A DNA stretch of 63,334 nucleotides, from NCBI GenBank assembly GCA_964461815.1, contig CAYWVF010000016.1, positions 1 to 63,334 on the forward strand, in the 5' to 3' direction. The notes under the pieces are model-generated. The model was not told the origin of the DNA. It ran no database searches and saw only the letters and a list, made by a program, of their open reading frames with translations. Shown one piece after another: positions 52,014-60,284 of the stretch (the first letter of the stretch is position 1; each line of letters starts with the position of its first letter). Made by a program: the position numbers and the translations under genes. The DNA is from JAAZBA01 sp964461815. Lineage in GTDB: Bacteria; Bacillota; Clostridia; Oscillospirales; QAMX01.

Positions 52014-54545
52014 ATGAAGCTTTCATTCTCTACACTGGCTTGCCCGGATTACACATGGGCTGAAATCTATTCCACCGCAAAGGACTTCGGCTTCAACGGT
52101 ATCGAAGTACGCGGCTTTGCAAACACCTTTAAGGGTCATTCTTCACCCTTCTGTCCGGAAAATATCGACGAGACAAAGGCTACGCTCAGAAGACTCAAGC
52201 TCGAGATCTGCTGTCTTTCCTCCGGCTGTGAGCTGAAGGATCCGTCAAAGCATGACGAGGCTATAGCTGAGCTCAAGCAGTATATCGTTCTTGCAAAGGA
52301 GCTTGGCACACCATATATCCGTGTTCTTGCCGATAGCAATATAGCTCCCGAGGATGATTTTGATGATGAAAATGTTATCGCTCCGATGAAGATACTCGCT
52401 CCCATCGCAGAGGAAGCCGGAGTTATGCTCCTTATCGAAACAAACGGTGTTTACTCCGATACGGCTCGTCTTTCGGATGTTCTCGCACGTATAGGAAGCG
52501 ACAGTGTTGCAGCTCTCTGGGACTGGAACCATCCCTACCGCTTCAACAATGAGTCCCCCGAGACTACGATCAAAAATCTCGGTGCATTTATCAAGCACTG
52601 TCATATCAAGGATTCCGTCATGAACGGTGACCAGGTCGAATACCGTCTCGTAGGCGAGGGTGATCTGCCTCCGATGGAGGAATATATGAAGGCTCTGCGT
52701 TCACTCAATTACGAGGGCTATATCTCACTCGAGTGGCTCAAGCAATACGCTCCCGAGCTTTCCGAGGCAGGTATCGTTCTTCCGCATTACGTTCACTTTA
52801 TGTCTCAGTATATGGGTAATAGCCACGGCATGGAGCGTCTTCAGAAGAATCTGCGCGGCGACGGCTACTACGTATGGGAGAAAAATCATATCATTGACTA
52901 TACATTCCCTCAGGTCCTCGACCGCATGTGCGAGGAATTCCCCGAGCAGTATGCATTCCGCTACACAGAGTGTGACTACACAAGAACATATCCCGAATTC
53001 CGTGATGACGTTGACACCTTTGCACGTGCGCTCATCAGCATGGGCGTAAAGCAAGGTGACCATGTAGCTATCTGGGCTACGAACGTACCTCAGTGGTACA
53101 TCACATTCTGGGCTACAGTAAAGATCGGTGCTGTTCTCGTTACCGTAAACACAGCATATAAGATACATGAGGCTGAATATCTGCTCCGTCAGTCCGATAC
53201 ACATACGCTCGTTATGACAGACGGCTACAAGGATTCCGACTACGTTGCAATAATCAAAGAGCTCATCCCCGAGCTTGAGCAGAACGATGAGGTAAAGCCT
53301 ATCCACAGCCGCAAGCTGCCGTTCCTGCGTAATGTCATAACAGTCGAATCGAAGCAAAAGGGCTGCTGGACATGGGATGAGGCAGTCGCTCAGGCTGAAA
53401 AGACACCTGTCGAGGCAGTATATCGCCGTGCAGCTATGATAAACAAGCACGATGTCTGCAACATGCAGTACACCTCAGGCACAACAGGCTTCCCCAAGGG
53501 CGTTATGCTCACGCATTATAATATAGTAAACAACGGTAAATCCATCGGCGACCGTATGGATCTGTCCACCGCCGACCGTATGATGATACAGGTCCCCATG
53601 TTCCACTGCTTCGGCATGGTACTTGCCATGACAGCCTCGGTAACACACGGTGTTACCATGTCTCCGATCCCCGCATTCTCTCCGAGAAAGGGTCTTGCAT
53701 GTATCAATAAGGAAAAGATCACCTGCTTCCACGGTGTACCTACGATGTTCATCGCCATGCTCGGACATGAGAACTTTGACAAGACAGACTTCTCGCATAT
53801 GAGAACAGGTATTATGGCCGGCTCTCCCTGCCCCGTAAAGGTAATGCAGGAGGTAGTTGACAAGATGAACATGAAGGAGATCACCATCGTATACGGTCAG
53901 ACCGAGGCTTCTCCGGGCTGTACTCAGAGCTATACGACCGACTCCATCGACGTTCGTGTAAACACGGTCGGCAGTGCATTCTACGGAGTCGAGTGTAAGA
54001 TAGTCGATCCCGAAACAGGCGAGGACTGTCCCGATAATGTAGACGGTGAATTTGTAGCAAGAGGCTATAATATAATGAAGGGCTATTACAAGATGCCCGA
54101 GGCTACAGCTGCCGCTATTGATAAGGAAGGCTGGCTGCACACAGGTGACCTTGCAAGACGTCTGCCCGACGGTAACTATAAGATCACAGGCCGTATAAAG
54201 GATATGATAATCCGCGGCGGTGAGAACATATATCCAAAGGAGATCGAGGACTTCATCTATACGCATCCGAAGGTGCAGGATGTACAGGTCATCGGTGTTC
54301 CCGACAAGCAGTACGGTGAAGAGATCATGGCTTGCGTTATCAAAAAGCCTGATACGGAATGCACATCGGATGAGATAAAAGAGTACGTCATGTCTCATAT
54401 GGCTAAGCATAAGACACCTAAGTATGTAGTATTCGTGGACAGCTTCCCGATGAATGCCGCAGGTAAGATATTAAAATACAAAATGCGTGAGGACGCAAAA
54501 AAGCTGCCTGAATTTATCGAGGCTGCCGGAATCGTAACAGCGTAA
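52014..54545 (+). CDS. Sugar isomerase-like domain fused to acyl-CoA synthetase
   Basis: Residues 1-270 form a TIM barrel of the sugar phosphate isomerase family with Glu in LLIETNG, Asp-His in ALWDWNHP, His in HCHIKDS and Glu in SLEWLKQ. Residues 300-843 are an acyl-CoA synthetase with the ATP loop MQYTSGTTGFPKGVM (near 483), YGQTEASPG, GWLHTGD, GRIKDMIIRGGENIYPKEIE and the catalytic Lys in NAAGKILKYKMRE. It should adenylate a carboxylic acid and couple it to CoA. The ATG at 52,014 has GAGGAG 7 bases upstream. Control by a T-box is unusual for such an enzyme. Confidence 0.85.
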   Translation: MKLSFSTLACPDYTWAEIYSTAKDFGFNGIEVRGFANTFKGHSSPFCPENIDETKATLRRLKLEICCLSSGCELKDPSKHDEAIAELKQYIVLAKELGTPYIRVLADSNIAPEDDFDDENVIAPMKILAPIAEEAGVMLLIETNGVYSDTARLSDVLARIGSDSVAALWDWNHPYRFNNESPETTIKNLGAFIKHCHIKDSVMNGDQVEYRLVGEGDLPPMEEYMKALRSLNYEGYISLEWLKQYAPELSEAGIVLPHYVHFMSQYMGNSHGMERLQKNLRGDGYYVWEKNHIIDYTFPQVLDRMCEEFPEQYAFRYTECDYTRTYPEFRDDVDTFARALISMGVKQGDHVAIWATNVPQWYITFWATVKIGAVLVTVNTAYKIHEAEYLLRQSDTHTLVMTDGYKDSDYVAIIKELIPELEQNDEVKPIHSRKLPFLRNVITVESKQKGCWTWDEAVAQAEKTPVEAVYRRAAMINKHDVCNMQYTSGTTGFPKGVMLTHYNIVNNGKSIGDRMDLSTADRMMIQVPMFHCFGMVLAMTASVTHGVTMSPIPAFSPRKGLACINKEKITCFHGVPTMFIAMLGHENFDKTDFSHMRTGIMAGSPCPVKVMQEVVDKMNMKEITIVYGQTEASPGCTQSYTTDSIDVRVNTVGSAFYGVECKIVDPETGEDCPDNVDGEFVARGYNIMKGYYKMPEATAAAIDKEGWLHTGDLARRLPDGNYKITGRIKDMIIRGGENIYPKEIEDFIYTHPKVQDVQVIGVPDKQYGEEIMACVIKKPDTECTSDEIKEYVMSHMAKHKTPKYVVFVDSFPMNAAGKILKYKMREDAKKLPEFIEAAGIVTA

Positions 54546-54552
54546 AAAAATC

Positions 54553-54595
54553 ACACTCGAAAGCGATCTTAATATCACTTTCGAGTGTATTTTTT
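54553..54595. terminator. Terminator between converging genes
   Basis: ACACTCGAAAG / CTTTCGAGTGT stem with a 14-base loop followed by a T run on the plus strand. Confidence 0.8.
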
Positions 54596-55184
54596 ATATC
54601 TGTTTTTTTCTTATATTCAGTAGTCTTACGACGATCGGACTGAGCACGATATTTGTCGCAAGCTCAAACAGAAAGTTTCCTCCGACAAGTGCGTAAAACA
54701 TATACTGTCCTACGCTGCCGTAGCCCAGCTCCGCGCCCCATTGAGAGATCGTATCCATAAAGAATACTACGCCGCCGAGCAGGAAAACTCCCGTATTGAC
54801 TATCGGGCAGATTATCGCAGCAGCCACTACCGCTACGTACCGATTCTTTCCCTCAAGTGCCTTGTAAACCAGCCCTGCCGCCAATCCGCAGGCTATACCC
54901 TTGAGCAATACTGTCAGTATCGTTCCCGGAATATTTACTGCCAGAAATGCTGCCGCATCACCGCCGATGAGAACCACCATTCCGAATACGAATCCGAGCC
55001 ATGCGCCTATCTTCACTCCGCAGGTTGCCGCACCGATAACTATCGGTATCAGCACCAGAGAGATAGAGAACATGCCGAATCGGATAAACTGTCCCATTGA
55101 TTGCAAAACGACGACTAAAGCTGTCATTATTGCTGCAAGAACCAATGTCTTCGTAGTCATTCTCTTCCTGTTTGTTGCTTCCAT
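54594..55184 (-). CDS. ECF transporter substrate-binding subunit, probably pantothenate
   Basis: The 196-residue protein has five or six hydrophobic helices (KTLVLAAIMTALVVVLQSMG, GAWLGFVFGMVVLIGG, PGTILTVLLKGIACGLAAGL) and the GKN-rich loops typical of S components. It captures a vitamin and is energised by a shared ECF module not in this window. The start at 55,184 has AAGGAGG 7 bases upstream. It follows coaX by 92 bases on the same strand, which points to pantothenate as substrate (PanT-like); this is context only. Confidence 0.75.
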   Translation of the reverse strand: MEATNRKRMTTKTLVLAAIMTALVVVLQSMGQFIRFGMFSISLVLIPIVIGAATCGVKIGAWLGFVFGMVVLIGGDAAAFLAVNIPGTILTVLLKGIACGLAAGLVYKALEGKNRYVAVVAAAIICPIVNTGVFLLGGVVFFMDTISQWGAELGYGSVGQYMFYALVGGNFLFELATNIVLSPIVVRLLNIRKKQI

Positions 55185-55276
55185 GAAAATTCCTCCTTGC
55201 TGTCGTCCGCTCATGCGGTACAACGCATTAAAAATTTATACTGACTCCCGAAAAAGGAGCAATACACAACAAATAT

Positions 55277-56041
55277 TTAATTGTTTTTCTTGTATATAAT
55301 ATTCAAGCCCTTCAGCACCATGTTTTCATCCAGTGTTATCCGATGCTTGCAGTGCCCCACGATCGTCGTTGCGTAGCCTCCCGTAGCATATACCGGGAGC
55401 TCCTCCCCTACTTCATCGTTGAATCTGTCTATCATACCGTCTATAAGACACGCATTGCCGAATACGACTCCCGACTTCATGCAGTCTGCGGTATTTTTAC
55501 CGATAACAGACTTAGGAGCCTCGAGACTCACCTGTGGGAGCTGTGCTGTACCCATCGACAAGCCCTTCATGCCCATCAGTACACCGGGAATAATAGATAC
55601 ACCTATGAACGCTCCCGTCCTGTCAACCACCATCATCTTTGTAGCCGTACCGATATCGACTATCAGCGACGGACTGCCGTATATATAGTGTGCCGCAACA
55701 CATGCACATATGAGGTCGGAGCCTACAGACGTAGGATTGTCAACATGTATATTTATACCTGTTTTTATGCCCGGTCCCACGATGAGCGGATCAACGCCGT
55801 AGATAAATTTTATCGCATTTCTGAATATCATATTCAGCGGAGGCACAACAGATGATATTATAGCACCTGTTATGACCTTTTTGTCGATCTCATACAGAGA
55901 CAGCATATGATGTATTTTTGTAGCGTATTCATCCGATGTTTTTGACATATCCGTAGATATGCGAGCTACAAATGTAAGCTCATCATCATTAAAGCCGCCG
56001 AGAGTTATATTCGTATTGCCAATATCTATCGCAAGTACCAT
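55277..56041 (-). CDS. coaX: Type III pantothenate kinase
   Basis: The 254-residue ASKHA-fold kinase has DIGNTNITLG at the start, the pantothenate pocket GPGIKTGINI, the catalytic NPTSVGSDLI and IVDIGTATKMMVVD. It makes phosphopantothenate in CoA synthesis. The ATG at 56,041 has AAAGGA upstream; an earlier in-frame ATG at 56,065 is less well placed. A TTGTTT-16-TATAAT promoter lies at 56,074-56,101. It begins an operon with the ECF S component. Confidence 0.93.
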   Translation of the reverse strand: MVLAIDIGNTNITLGGFNDDELTFVARISTDMSKTSDEYATKIHHMLSLYEIDKKVITGAIISSVVPPLNMIFRNAIKFIYGVDPLIVGPGIKTGINIHVDNPTSVGSDLICACVAAHYIYGSPSLIVDIGTATKMMVVDRTGAFIGVSIIPGVLMGMKGLSMGTAQLPQVSLEAPKSVIGKNTADCMKSGVVFGNACLIDGMIDRFNDEVGEELPVYATGGYATTIVGHCKHRITLDENMVLKGLNIIYKKNN

Positions 56042-56459
56042 CACATTTTGTCCTTTCCAGAGCATTTCAATTAATTATACCATGTTTTCGCAAAAAAACA
56101 AGATACACTTGTTAAAATATTATCGTGTTTTTCCTGTAATTTATATTGAAAGTCGCGCCTCATCTCGGCTGTCAACGTTCAGTCTTTAACCGATTTGTGC
56201 GCTGAATGAATATTAATATGGGATCGTAAATGACAAGATATCGTTATCGTTTATCAGTAAAATTGCATTTTTTCATAATATTTTCCGTCTATACAAGCAT
56301 ATAAAATTATTTTTTAGCCGTAAATGCATATTTTTGTGAAAAAGTACCTTTGAAAGCTCGGAAAATAAATGTTAAAATATAGCTATGATCCGCAGAGCCA
56401 CCGATGTGACTTTGCATGAGTATTAGCTACATATTTATTTTAGAATGGAGGGCATGGTA
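56042..56459. other. Divergent intergenic region with two promoters
   Basis: This 418-base AT-rich gap holds the coaX promoter (minus strand, 56,074-56,101) and on the plus strand TTGAAA, 17, TAAAAT at 56,350-56,378 for the small gene at 56,460. The leader of that gene, about 75 bases, has an AGCTA / TAGCT pairing enclosing CCGCAGAGCCACCGATG; it does not match a riboswitch I know. No coding gene is supported. Confidence 0.45.
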
Positions 56460-56699
56460 ATGAAACGTGTAAAGGCGGCTTGTATCTGTCAGACTCTTCA
56501 TTTTATGCTGAAGGAAGATGTCGGACATGATTACGCTGTGAAGCTTGTAAAGGACGAAGTGGAGCAGTACAAAAAGACTCTGGAACGCAATCGTACTCAG
56601 TATAAGATCGTGGAAGAGACCGAGCAGTCCGATGGTTCAATAATGATAAAGGTCATTAAGCAGTACAATTCCAGTCCGGTCGGCAACTATCTGGACTAA
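56460..56699 (+). CDS. Small conserved-looking protein, function unknown
   Basis: The 79-residue product starts MKRVKAACICQTLHFMLKED and has a helical, charged middle (VKLVKDEVEQYKKTLERN) and a short beta-like end (DGSIMIKVIKQYNSSPVG). No domain was recognised. The start was set by GGAGGG 8 bases upstream; an ATG five codons earlier overlaps that site. It has its own promoter and terminator (56,709-56,767). The length and cysteines may indicate a small regulatory or structural protein. Confidence 0.6.
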   Translation: MKRVKAACICQTLHFMLKEDVGHDYAVKLVKDEVEQYKKTLERNRTQYKIVEETEQSDGSIMIKVIKQYNSSPVGNYLD

Positions 56700-56708
56700 A
56701 ATATCTCA

Positions 56709-56767
56709 AAAAAAGCGTGTAGCCTATGGCGTAATTCCAGCGACCATAAGCTGCACGCTGTTTTTAT
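56709..56767 (+). terminator. Terminator after the small gene
   Basis: AGCGTG and AGCCTATGG arms pair with CCATAAGCT and CACGCT, followed by GTTTTTA. Confidence 0.75.
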
Positions 56768-56783
56768 GTAAAGAAAGGTGAAT

Positions 56784-58184
56784 ATGATGGAACAAAAATC
56801 AAATGCGTTTCTGGAAACAGAAAAAATAGGAAAGCTGATGAAAAAGTTTTCTATTCCCTGCGTGATCTCTCTTGTCGTAGGCGCACTGTATAACATTGTC
56901 GATCAGATATTTATAGCAAATGCCGATTATCTCGGCTCGTACGGCAATGCGGCAAATACCGTTGTCTTTCCTCTTACTGTTTTAGCTCTCGGCATCGCAG
57001 TCATGATCGGTGACGGCTGCTGTGCATTCGTAAGCATATCACTCGGCAGTGACAATAAAGACAATGCACATCACAGTGTCGGAAACTCCGTTGTGCTCTG
57101 CGTAATAGCAAGCATTATCCTGACCGCCGTTTATATTTTGTTCAGCGAGCCTATCCTTACTCTTTTCGGCGGCAAGGTCAATGCGGAAACATACGAAATG
57201 TCAAAGGAATATTTCTTCTGGATCGCACTCGGCATACCGTTTTATATGTTCGGTCAAGCGATGAATCCGATAATCAGAAGTGACGGCAGTCCGAAGTTTG
57301 CCATGGCTGCAACGCTGTCCGGCGCCATTGCAAACGTAATACTTGATCCGATATTTATTTTCATATTCAATTGGGGCATGATGGGCGCCGCCGTTGCGAC
57401 CGTTATAGGTCAGATACTGACCGCTGCACTCTCGGCATGGTATCTCTGCCACATGAAAGCAGTACAGCTCGAAAAGGACAGCTTCCGTCTTCGTGGTAAG
57501 CTGATACCGAAATTCCTTTCACTCGGCATGACAAGCTTCTTAGCGCAGATATCACTCGTTATTTCCATGGCTGCCGTTCAAAACACCTGCATGAAATACG
57601 GCGCACTCGATCCGATATTCGGTCAGCATGAGTACGCTCAGATACCGCTCGCCGTACTCGGCATAGTCATGAAATTCTTCCAGATCGCAATTTCCATCTC
57701 TATCGGTATATCCGCCGGCTGCATTCCGATCGTCGGCTACAACATCGGAGCAGACAGACGTGACAGAGCAAAGACACTTTTCACCTATCTTTTGATCGCA
57801 GAGGCTGCGGTCGGCGGAATAGCTCTCATCATAGTGGAATGCTTCCCGCTTCAGATCGCAAATCTCTTCGGAGCATCAAACGAAAGTGCATATTATACAG
57901 ATTTCGCTATAAAATGCTTCCGTACCTACCTCTGCATGATGGTGCTTGCGACAGTCAACAAGGGTACGTTCATTTATCTTCAGGCACTCGGTAAGGCAGC
58001 AGCATCCACTATCGTTTCACTGACACGTGAGATCATCTTCGGCGTATTTTTACCTGTTATCATGCCGATATTTATGGGACTTGACGGACTTTTATGGTCA
58101 TTCCCTCTTGCGGATATCCTGACCTTTGTTATCGCTCTGTTTTTTATTCGAAGAACGTATGCGGAGCTTGAATGCAGTAAATAA
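56784..58184 (+). CDS. MATE family multidrug efflux transporter
   Basis: The 466-residue membrane protein has 12 predicted helices in two halves. KKFSIPCVISLVVGALYNIV, DQIFIA, IGDGCCAFVSISLG and GISAGCIPIVGYNIGA are typical of the MATE/MepA family, which exports drugs by Na+ or H+ antiport. The ATG at 56,784 has AAAGG 6 bases upstream. It is alone in its transcript with a terminator at 58,194-58,240. The substrate is unknown. Confidence 0.9.
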   Translation: MMEQKSNAFLETEKIGKLMKKFSIPCVISLVVGALYNIVDQIFIANADYLGSYGNAANTVVFPLTVLALGIAVMIGDGCCAFVSISLGSDNKDNAHHSVGNSVVLCVIASIILTAVYILFSEPILTLFGGKVNAETYEMSKEYFFWIALGIPFYMFGQAMNPIIRSDGSPKFAMAATLSGAIANVILDPIFIFIFNWGMMGAAVATVIGQILTAALSAWYLCHMKAVQLEKDSFRLRGKLIPKFLSLGMTSFLAQISLVISMAAVQNTCMKYGALDPIFGQHEYAQIPLAVLGIVMKFFQIAISISIGISAGCIPIVGYNIGADRRDRAKTLFTYLLIAEAAVGGIALIIVECFPLQIANLFGASNESAYYTDFAIKCFRTYLCMMVLATVNKGTFIYLQALGKAAASTIVSLTREIIFGVFLPVIMPIFMGLDGLLWSFPLADILTFVIALFFIRRTYAELECSK

Positions 58185-58193
58185 CAGTTTGCA

Positions 58194-58240
58194 AAAGGCT
58201 CAGTCGGTACATACTATATACCGACTGAGCCTTTTATATT
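58194..58240. terminator. Terminator after the MATE gene
   Basis: GGCTCAGTCGGTA / TACCGACTGAGCC stem followed by TTTTATATTTTT. Confidence 0.85.
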
Positions 58241-58241
58241 T

Positions 58242-59057
58242 TTATTCGAAAAAATCGTTATATCTGAGCCAATCCTCTGCAAGCTCTATCCACTTTCTGT
58301 TGTGATTCATATCCTTTCTGTCTTCGATCGGCAGACCTATGCCGTGTCCGCCGTCAGGGAAGATGTGCATCTCAACAGCTGTGCCTTTACGTCTTAGATT
58401 TTCCGCAAATCTGAGTGAATTTACAACACTTACGCCATCATCGTCAAAATTATGGAATATAAACGTAGGAGGTACGCTCTCGACTGCGGATCTCTCAAGA
58501 CTCAGTTTATCTTTTAGCTCATCGACTCTGTCGGCGAGTAGATTCGTCACCGAGCCCTGATGCGTGAAATAATTATCGGGGTCAAGGCTTATCACGGGAT
58601 AGCACAGTATCTGATAATTCGGAACAAAGCTCTCATTATCTATCTCATCCATACATTCATGATCGATCTTATCGAGATATGTCGTCAATGATGCTGCGAG
58701 GTGACCGCCCGACGAATAGCCTATCGTTGAGATACGGTTCTTATTGATACCGAATTCACTGCTGTGATACCTTATATATCTCATTGCACGTCTGCCGTCG
58801 AGGATAGGCAGCGGATATACATCAGGCAGAACTCTGTATACAAGCACGAACGTATTTATTCCCTTTTCACAGAAATACCTTGCAACTCTTTCACCCTCCT
58901 GCTTCGGATTTGCCGGACAGTTTTTGTATGCGCTTCCCGGAATTATCAGCAGCGCAGCATCAGTAGAGGGCTTTTCAGGAATATAGTGTGTGATATACGG
59001 CTCGTAATTTGCCGTACCCGGTGCAGCTTCCCATAGTGAATAATTTATCTCTTTCAT
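58242..59057 (-). CDS. Alpha/beta hydrolase, acetyl esterase type
   Basis: The 271-residue protein has the nucleophile elbow GYSSGGH (Ser115), ALLIIPGSAYKNCPANPK as the oxyanion region, the Asp in FIFHNFDDDGVSV and the His in PDGGHGIG. It belongs to the acetyl-xylan-esterase-like branch that removes acetyl groups from sugars. It has no signal peptide. It is 18 bases behind aldose 1-epimerase and cotranscribed with it, which suits sugar deacetylation before catabolism. The substrate is not fixed. Confidence 0.82.
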   Translation of the reverse strand: MKEINYSLWEAAPGTANYEPYITHYIPEKPSTDAALLIIPGSAYKNCPANPKQEGERVARYFCEKGINTFVLVYRVLPDVYPLPILDGRRAMRYIRYHSSEFGINKNRISTIGYSSGGHLAASLTTYLDKIDHECMDEIDNESFVPNYQILCYPVISLDPDNYFTHQGSVTNLLADRVDELKDKLSLERSAVESVPPTFIFHNFDDDGVSVVNSLRFAENLRRKGTAVEMHIFPDGGHGIGLPIEDRKDMNHNRKWIELAEDWLRYNDFFE

Positions 59058-59075
59058 TTCAGTATCCTCTTTCGG

Positions 59076-60128
59076 CTATTTTACGGAGAATCTGTATTCT
59101 GTAGTATAGTCGTATTTTTCTCCCGCTCTGAGTATCGGTGACGGGAAGTGTGAGTAGCTTGTGGAATTCGGGAAGAACTGAGTCTCGAGACAAAGTGCCT
59201 CATGCTTTGAGTATACTCTGCCGTCCTTACAGACTCTTCCTTCCTCAATGCTGTTACCTGTATAGAGCTGAACCCCCGGCTTATCCGTATAGACGTCCAT
59301 TACGATACCCGAGGTCTTGCTTGCTACGGTGGCAGCTCTCCTGTAGCCTGTGCCGTCGATGATAAAGTTATGGTCGTAGCCTCCGAACATGGTGAGCTGC
59401 TCATAATCGTCATGGATCACATCTCCCATTATTCTTGCATCGGTGAAATCAAACGGTGTACCGCTGACAGACCACACCTCACCGTAGGGCAGGCACTCGT
59501 CTGTATTCGGAGTGAAGAACGAGCAGTTCATCTGCACGCTCAAATCATAGATATTGCCGTTTCCAACGCCGTTTACGTTGAAATAGCTGTGATTTGTCAG
59601 GTTAACTACGGTATCCTTATCCGAAACAGCCTCATAGCGCATTACAAGACCGTCCTTCTCGTTTAAAGTGTATGTGACCTTGACGTTGAGGTTTCCGGGG
59701 AAGCCCTCGTCACCGTCGGGTGAGAACAGTGTAAGCTCGAGTGACGGAGCATTCTCATCGTCATGCTCGACAGCGTCCCACACATATTTGTCGAAGCCCT
59801 TGATACCACCGTGGAGACTGTTCAGTCCGTTATTTATACCTACGCTGTACTCTACACCATTTATCTCGAACTTTCCTCTGTATATTCTGTTTGCATGTCT
59901 TCCTATGAGCGCACCGAAGCAGCCTCTGTTCGTCAGATATTCCTCCAAAGAGTCACGTCCGAGAACAACATCGACATAGTCGCCGTTTTTATCCTTTACC
60001 CACAGGTTTTTCACGATACCGGCATAGGTGATGATCTCTGCCTTTATATTTTTGCCGTTATCCAGCAGATAGGAAAACACTTCTTTTCCGTCCGGCATGA
60101 AGCCGAAGGAGCTTTTTGTTATACTCAT
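59076..60128 (-). CDS. galM: Aldose 1-epimerase (mutarotase)
   Basis: The 350-residue enzyme interconverts alpha and beta anomers of galactose or glucose. Conserved residues are Arg in GRHANRIYRGKF, His in NLTNHSYFN, Asp in GGYDHNFI and Glu in CLETQFFPNS. The start at 60,128 was set by AAAGGA 7 bases upstream; an in-frame ATG far upstream crosses the promoter region of the divergent gene. It pairs with lacZ and GH4 activities elsewhere in the window for galactoside use. Confidence 0.93.
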   Translation of the reverse strand: MSITKSSFGFMPDGKEVFSYLLDNGKNIKAEIITYAGIVKNLWVKDKNGDYVDVVLGRDSLEEYLTNRGCFGALIGRHANRIYRGKFEINGVEYSVGINNGLNSLHGGIKGFDKYVWDAVEHDDENAPSLELTLFSPDGDEGFPGNLNVKVTYTLNEKDGLVMRYEAVSDKDTVVNLTNHSYFNVNGVGNGNIYDLSVQMNCSFFTPNTDECLPYGEVWSVSGTPFDFTDARIMGDVIHDDYEQLTMFGGYDHNFIIDGTGYRRAATVASKTSGIVMDVYTDKPGVQLYTGNSIEEGRVCKDGRVYSKHEALCLETQFFPNSTSYSHFPSPILRAGEKYDYTTEYRFSVK

Positions 60129-60222
60129 ATCGATATTCCTTTCAACAGGTTGATGTGTTGCAGTATTTGCAATAAAATTATACTTTACAAAATATGTTTT
60201 GTCAATCAATGATGAGTCTATA

Positions 60223-60251
60223 TTTACAAGAAACGGTTTATATGCTATAAT
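60223..60251 (+). promoter_or_regulatory. Promoter of the large glycosidase gene
   Basis: TTTACA, 17 bases and TATAAT, 33 bases before the start codon. Confidence 0.65.
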
Positions 60252-60284
60252 AATGTCAATATTTTTGATAAGTGAGGACAAGAC

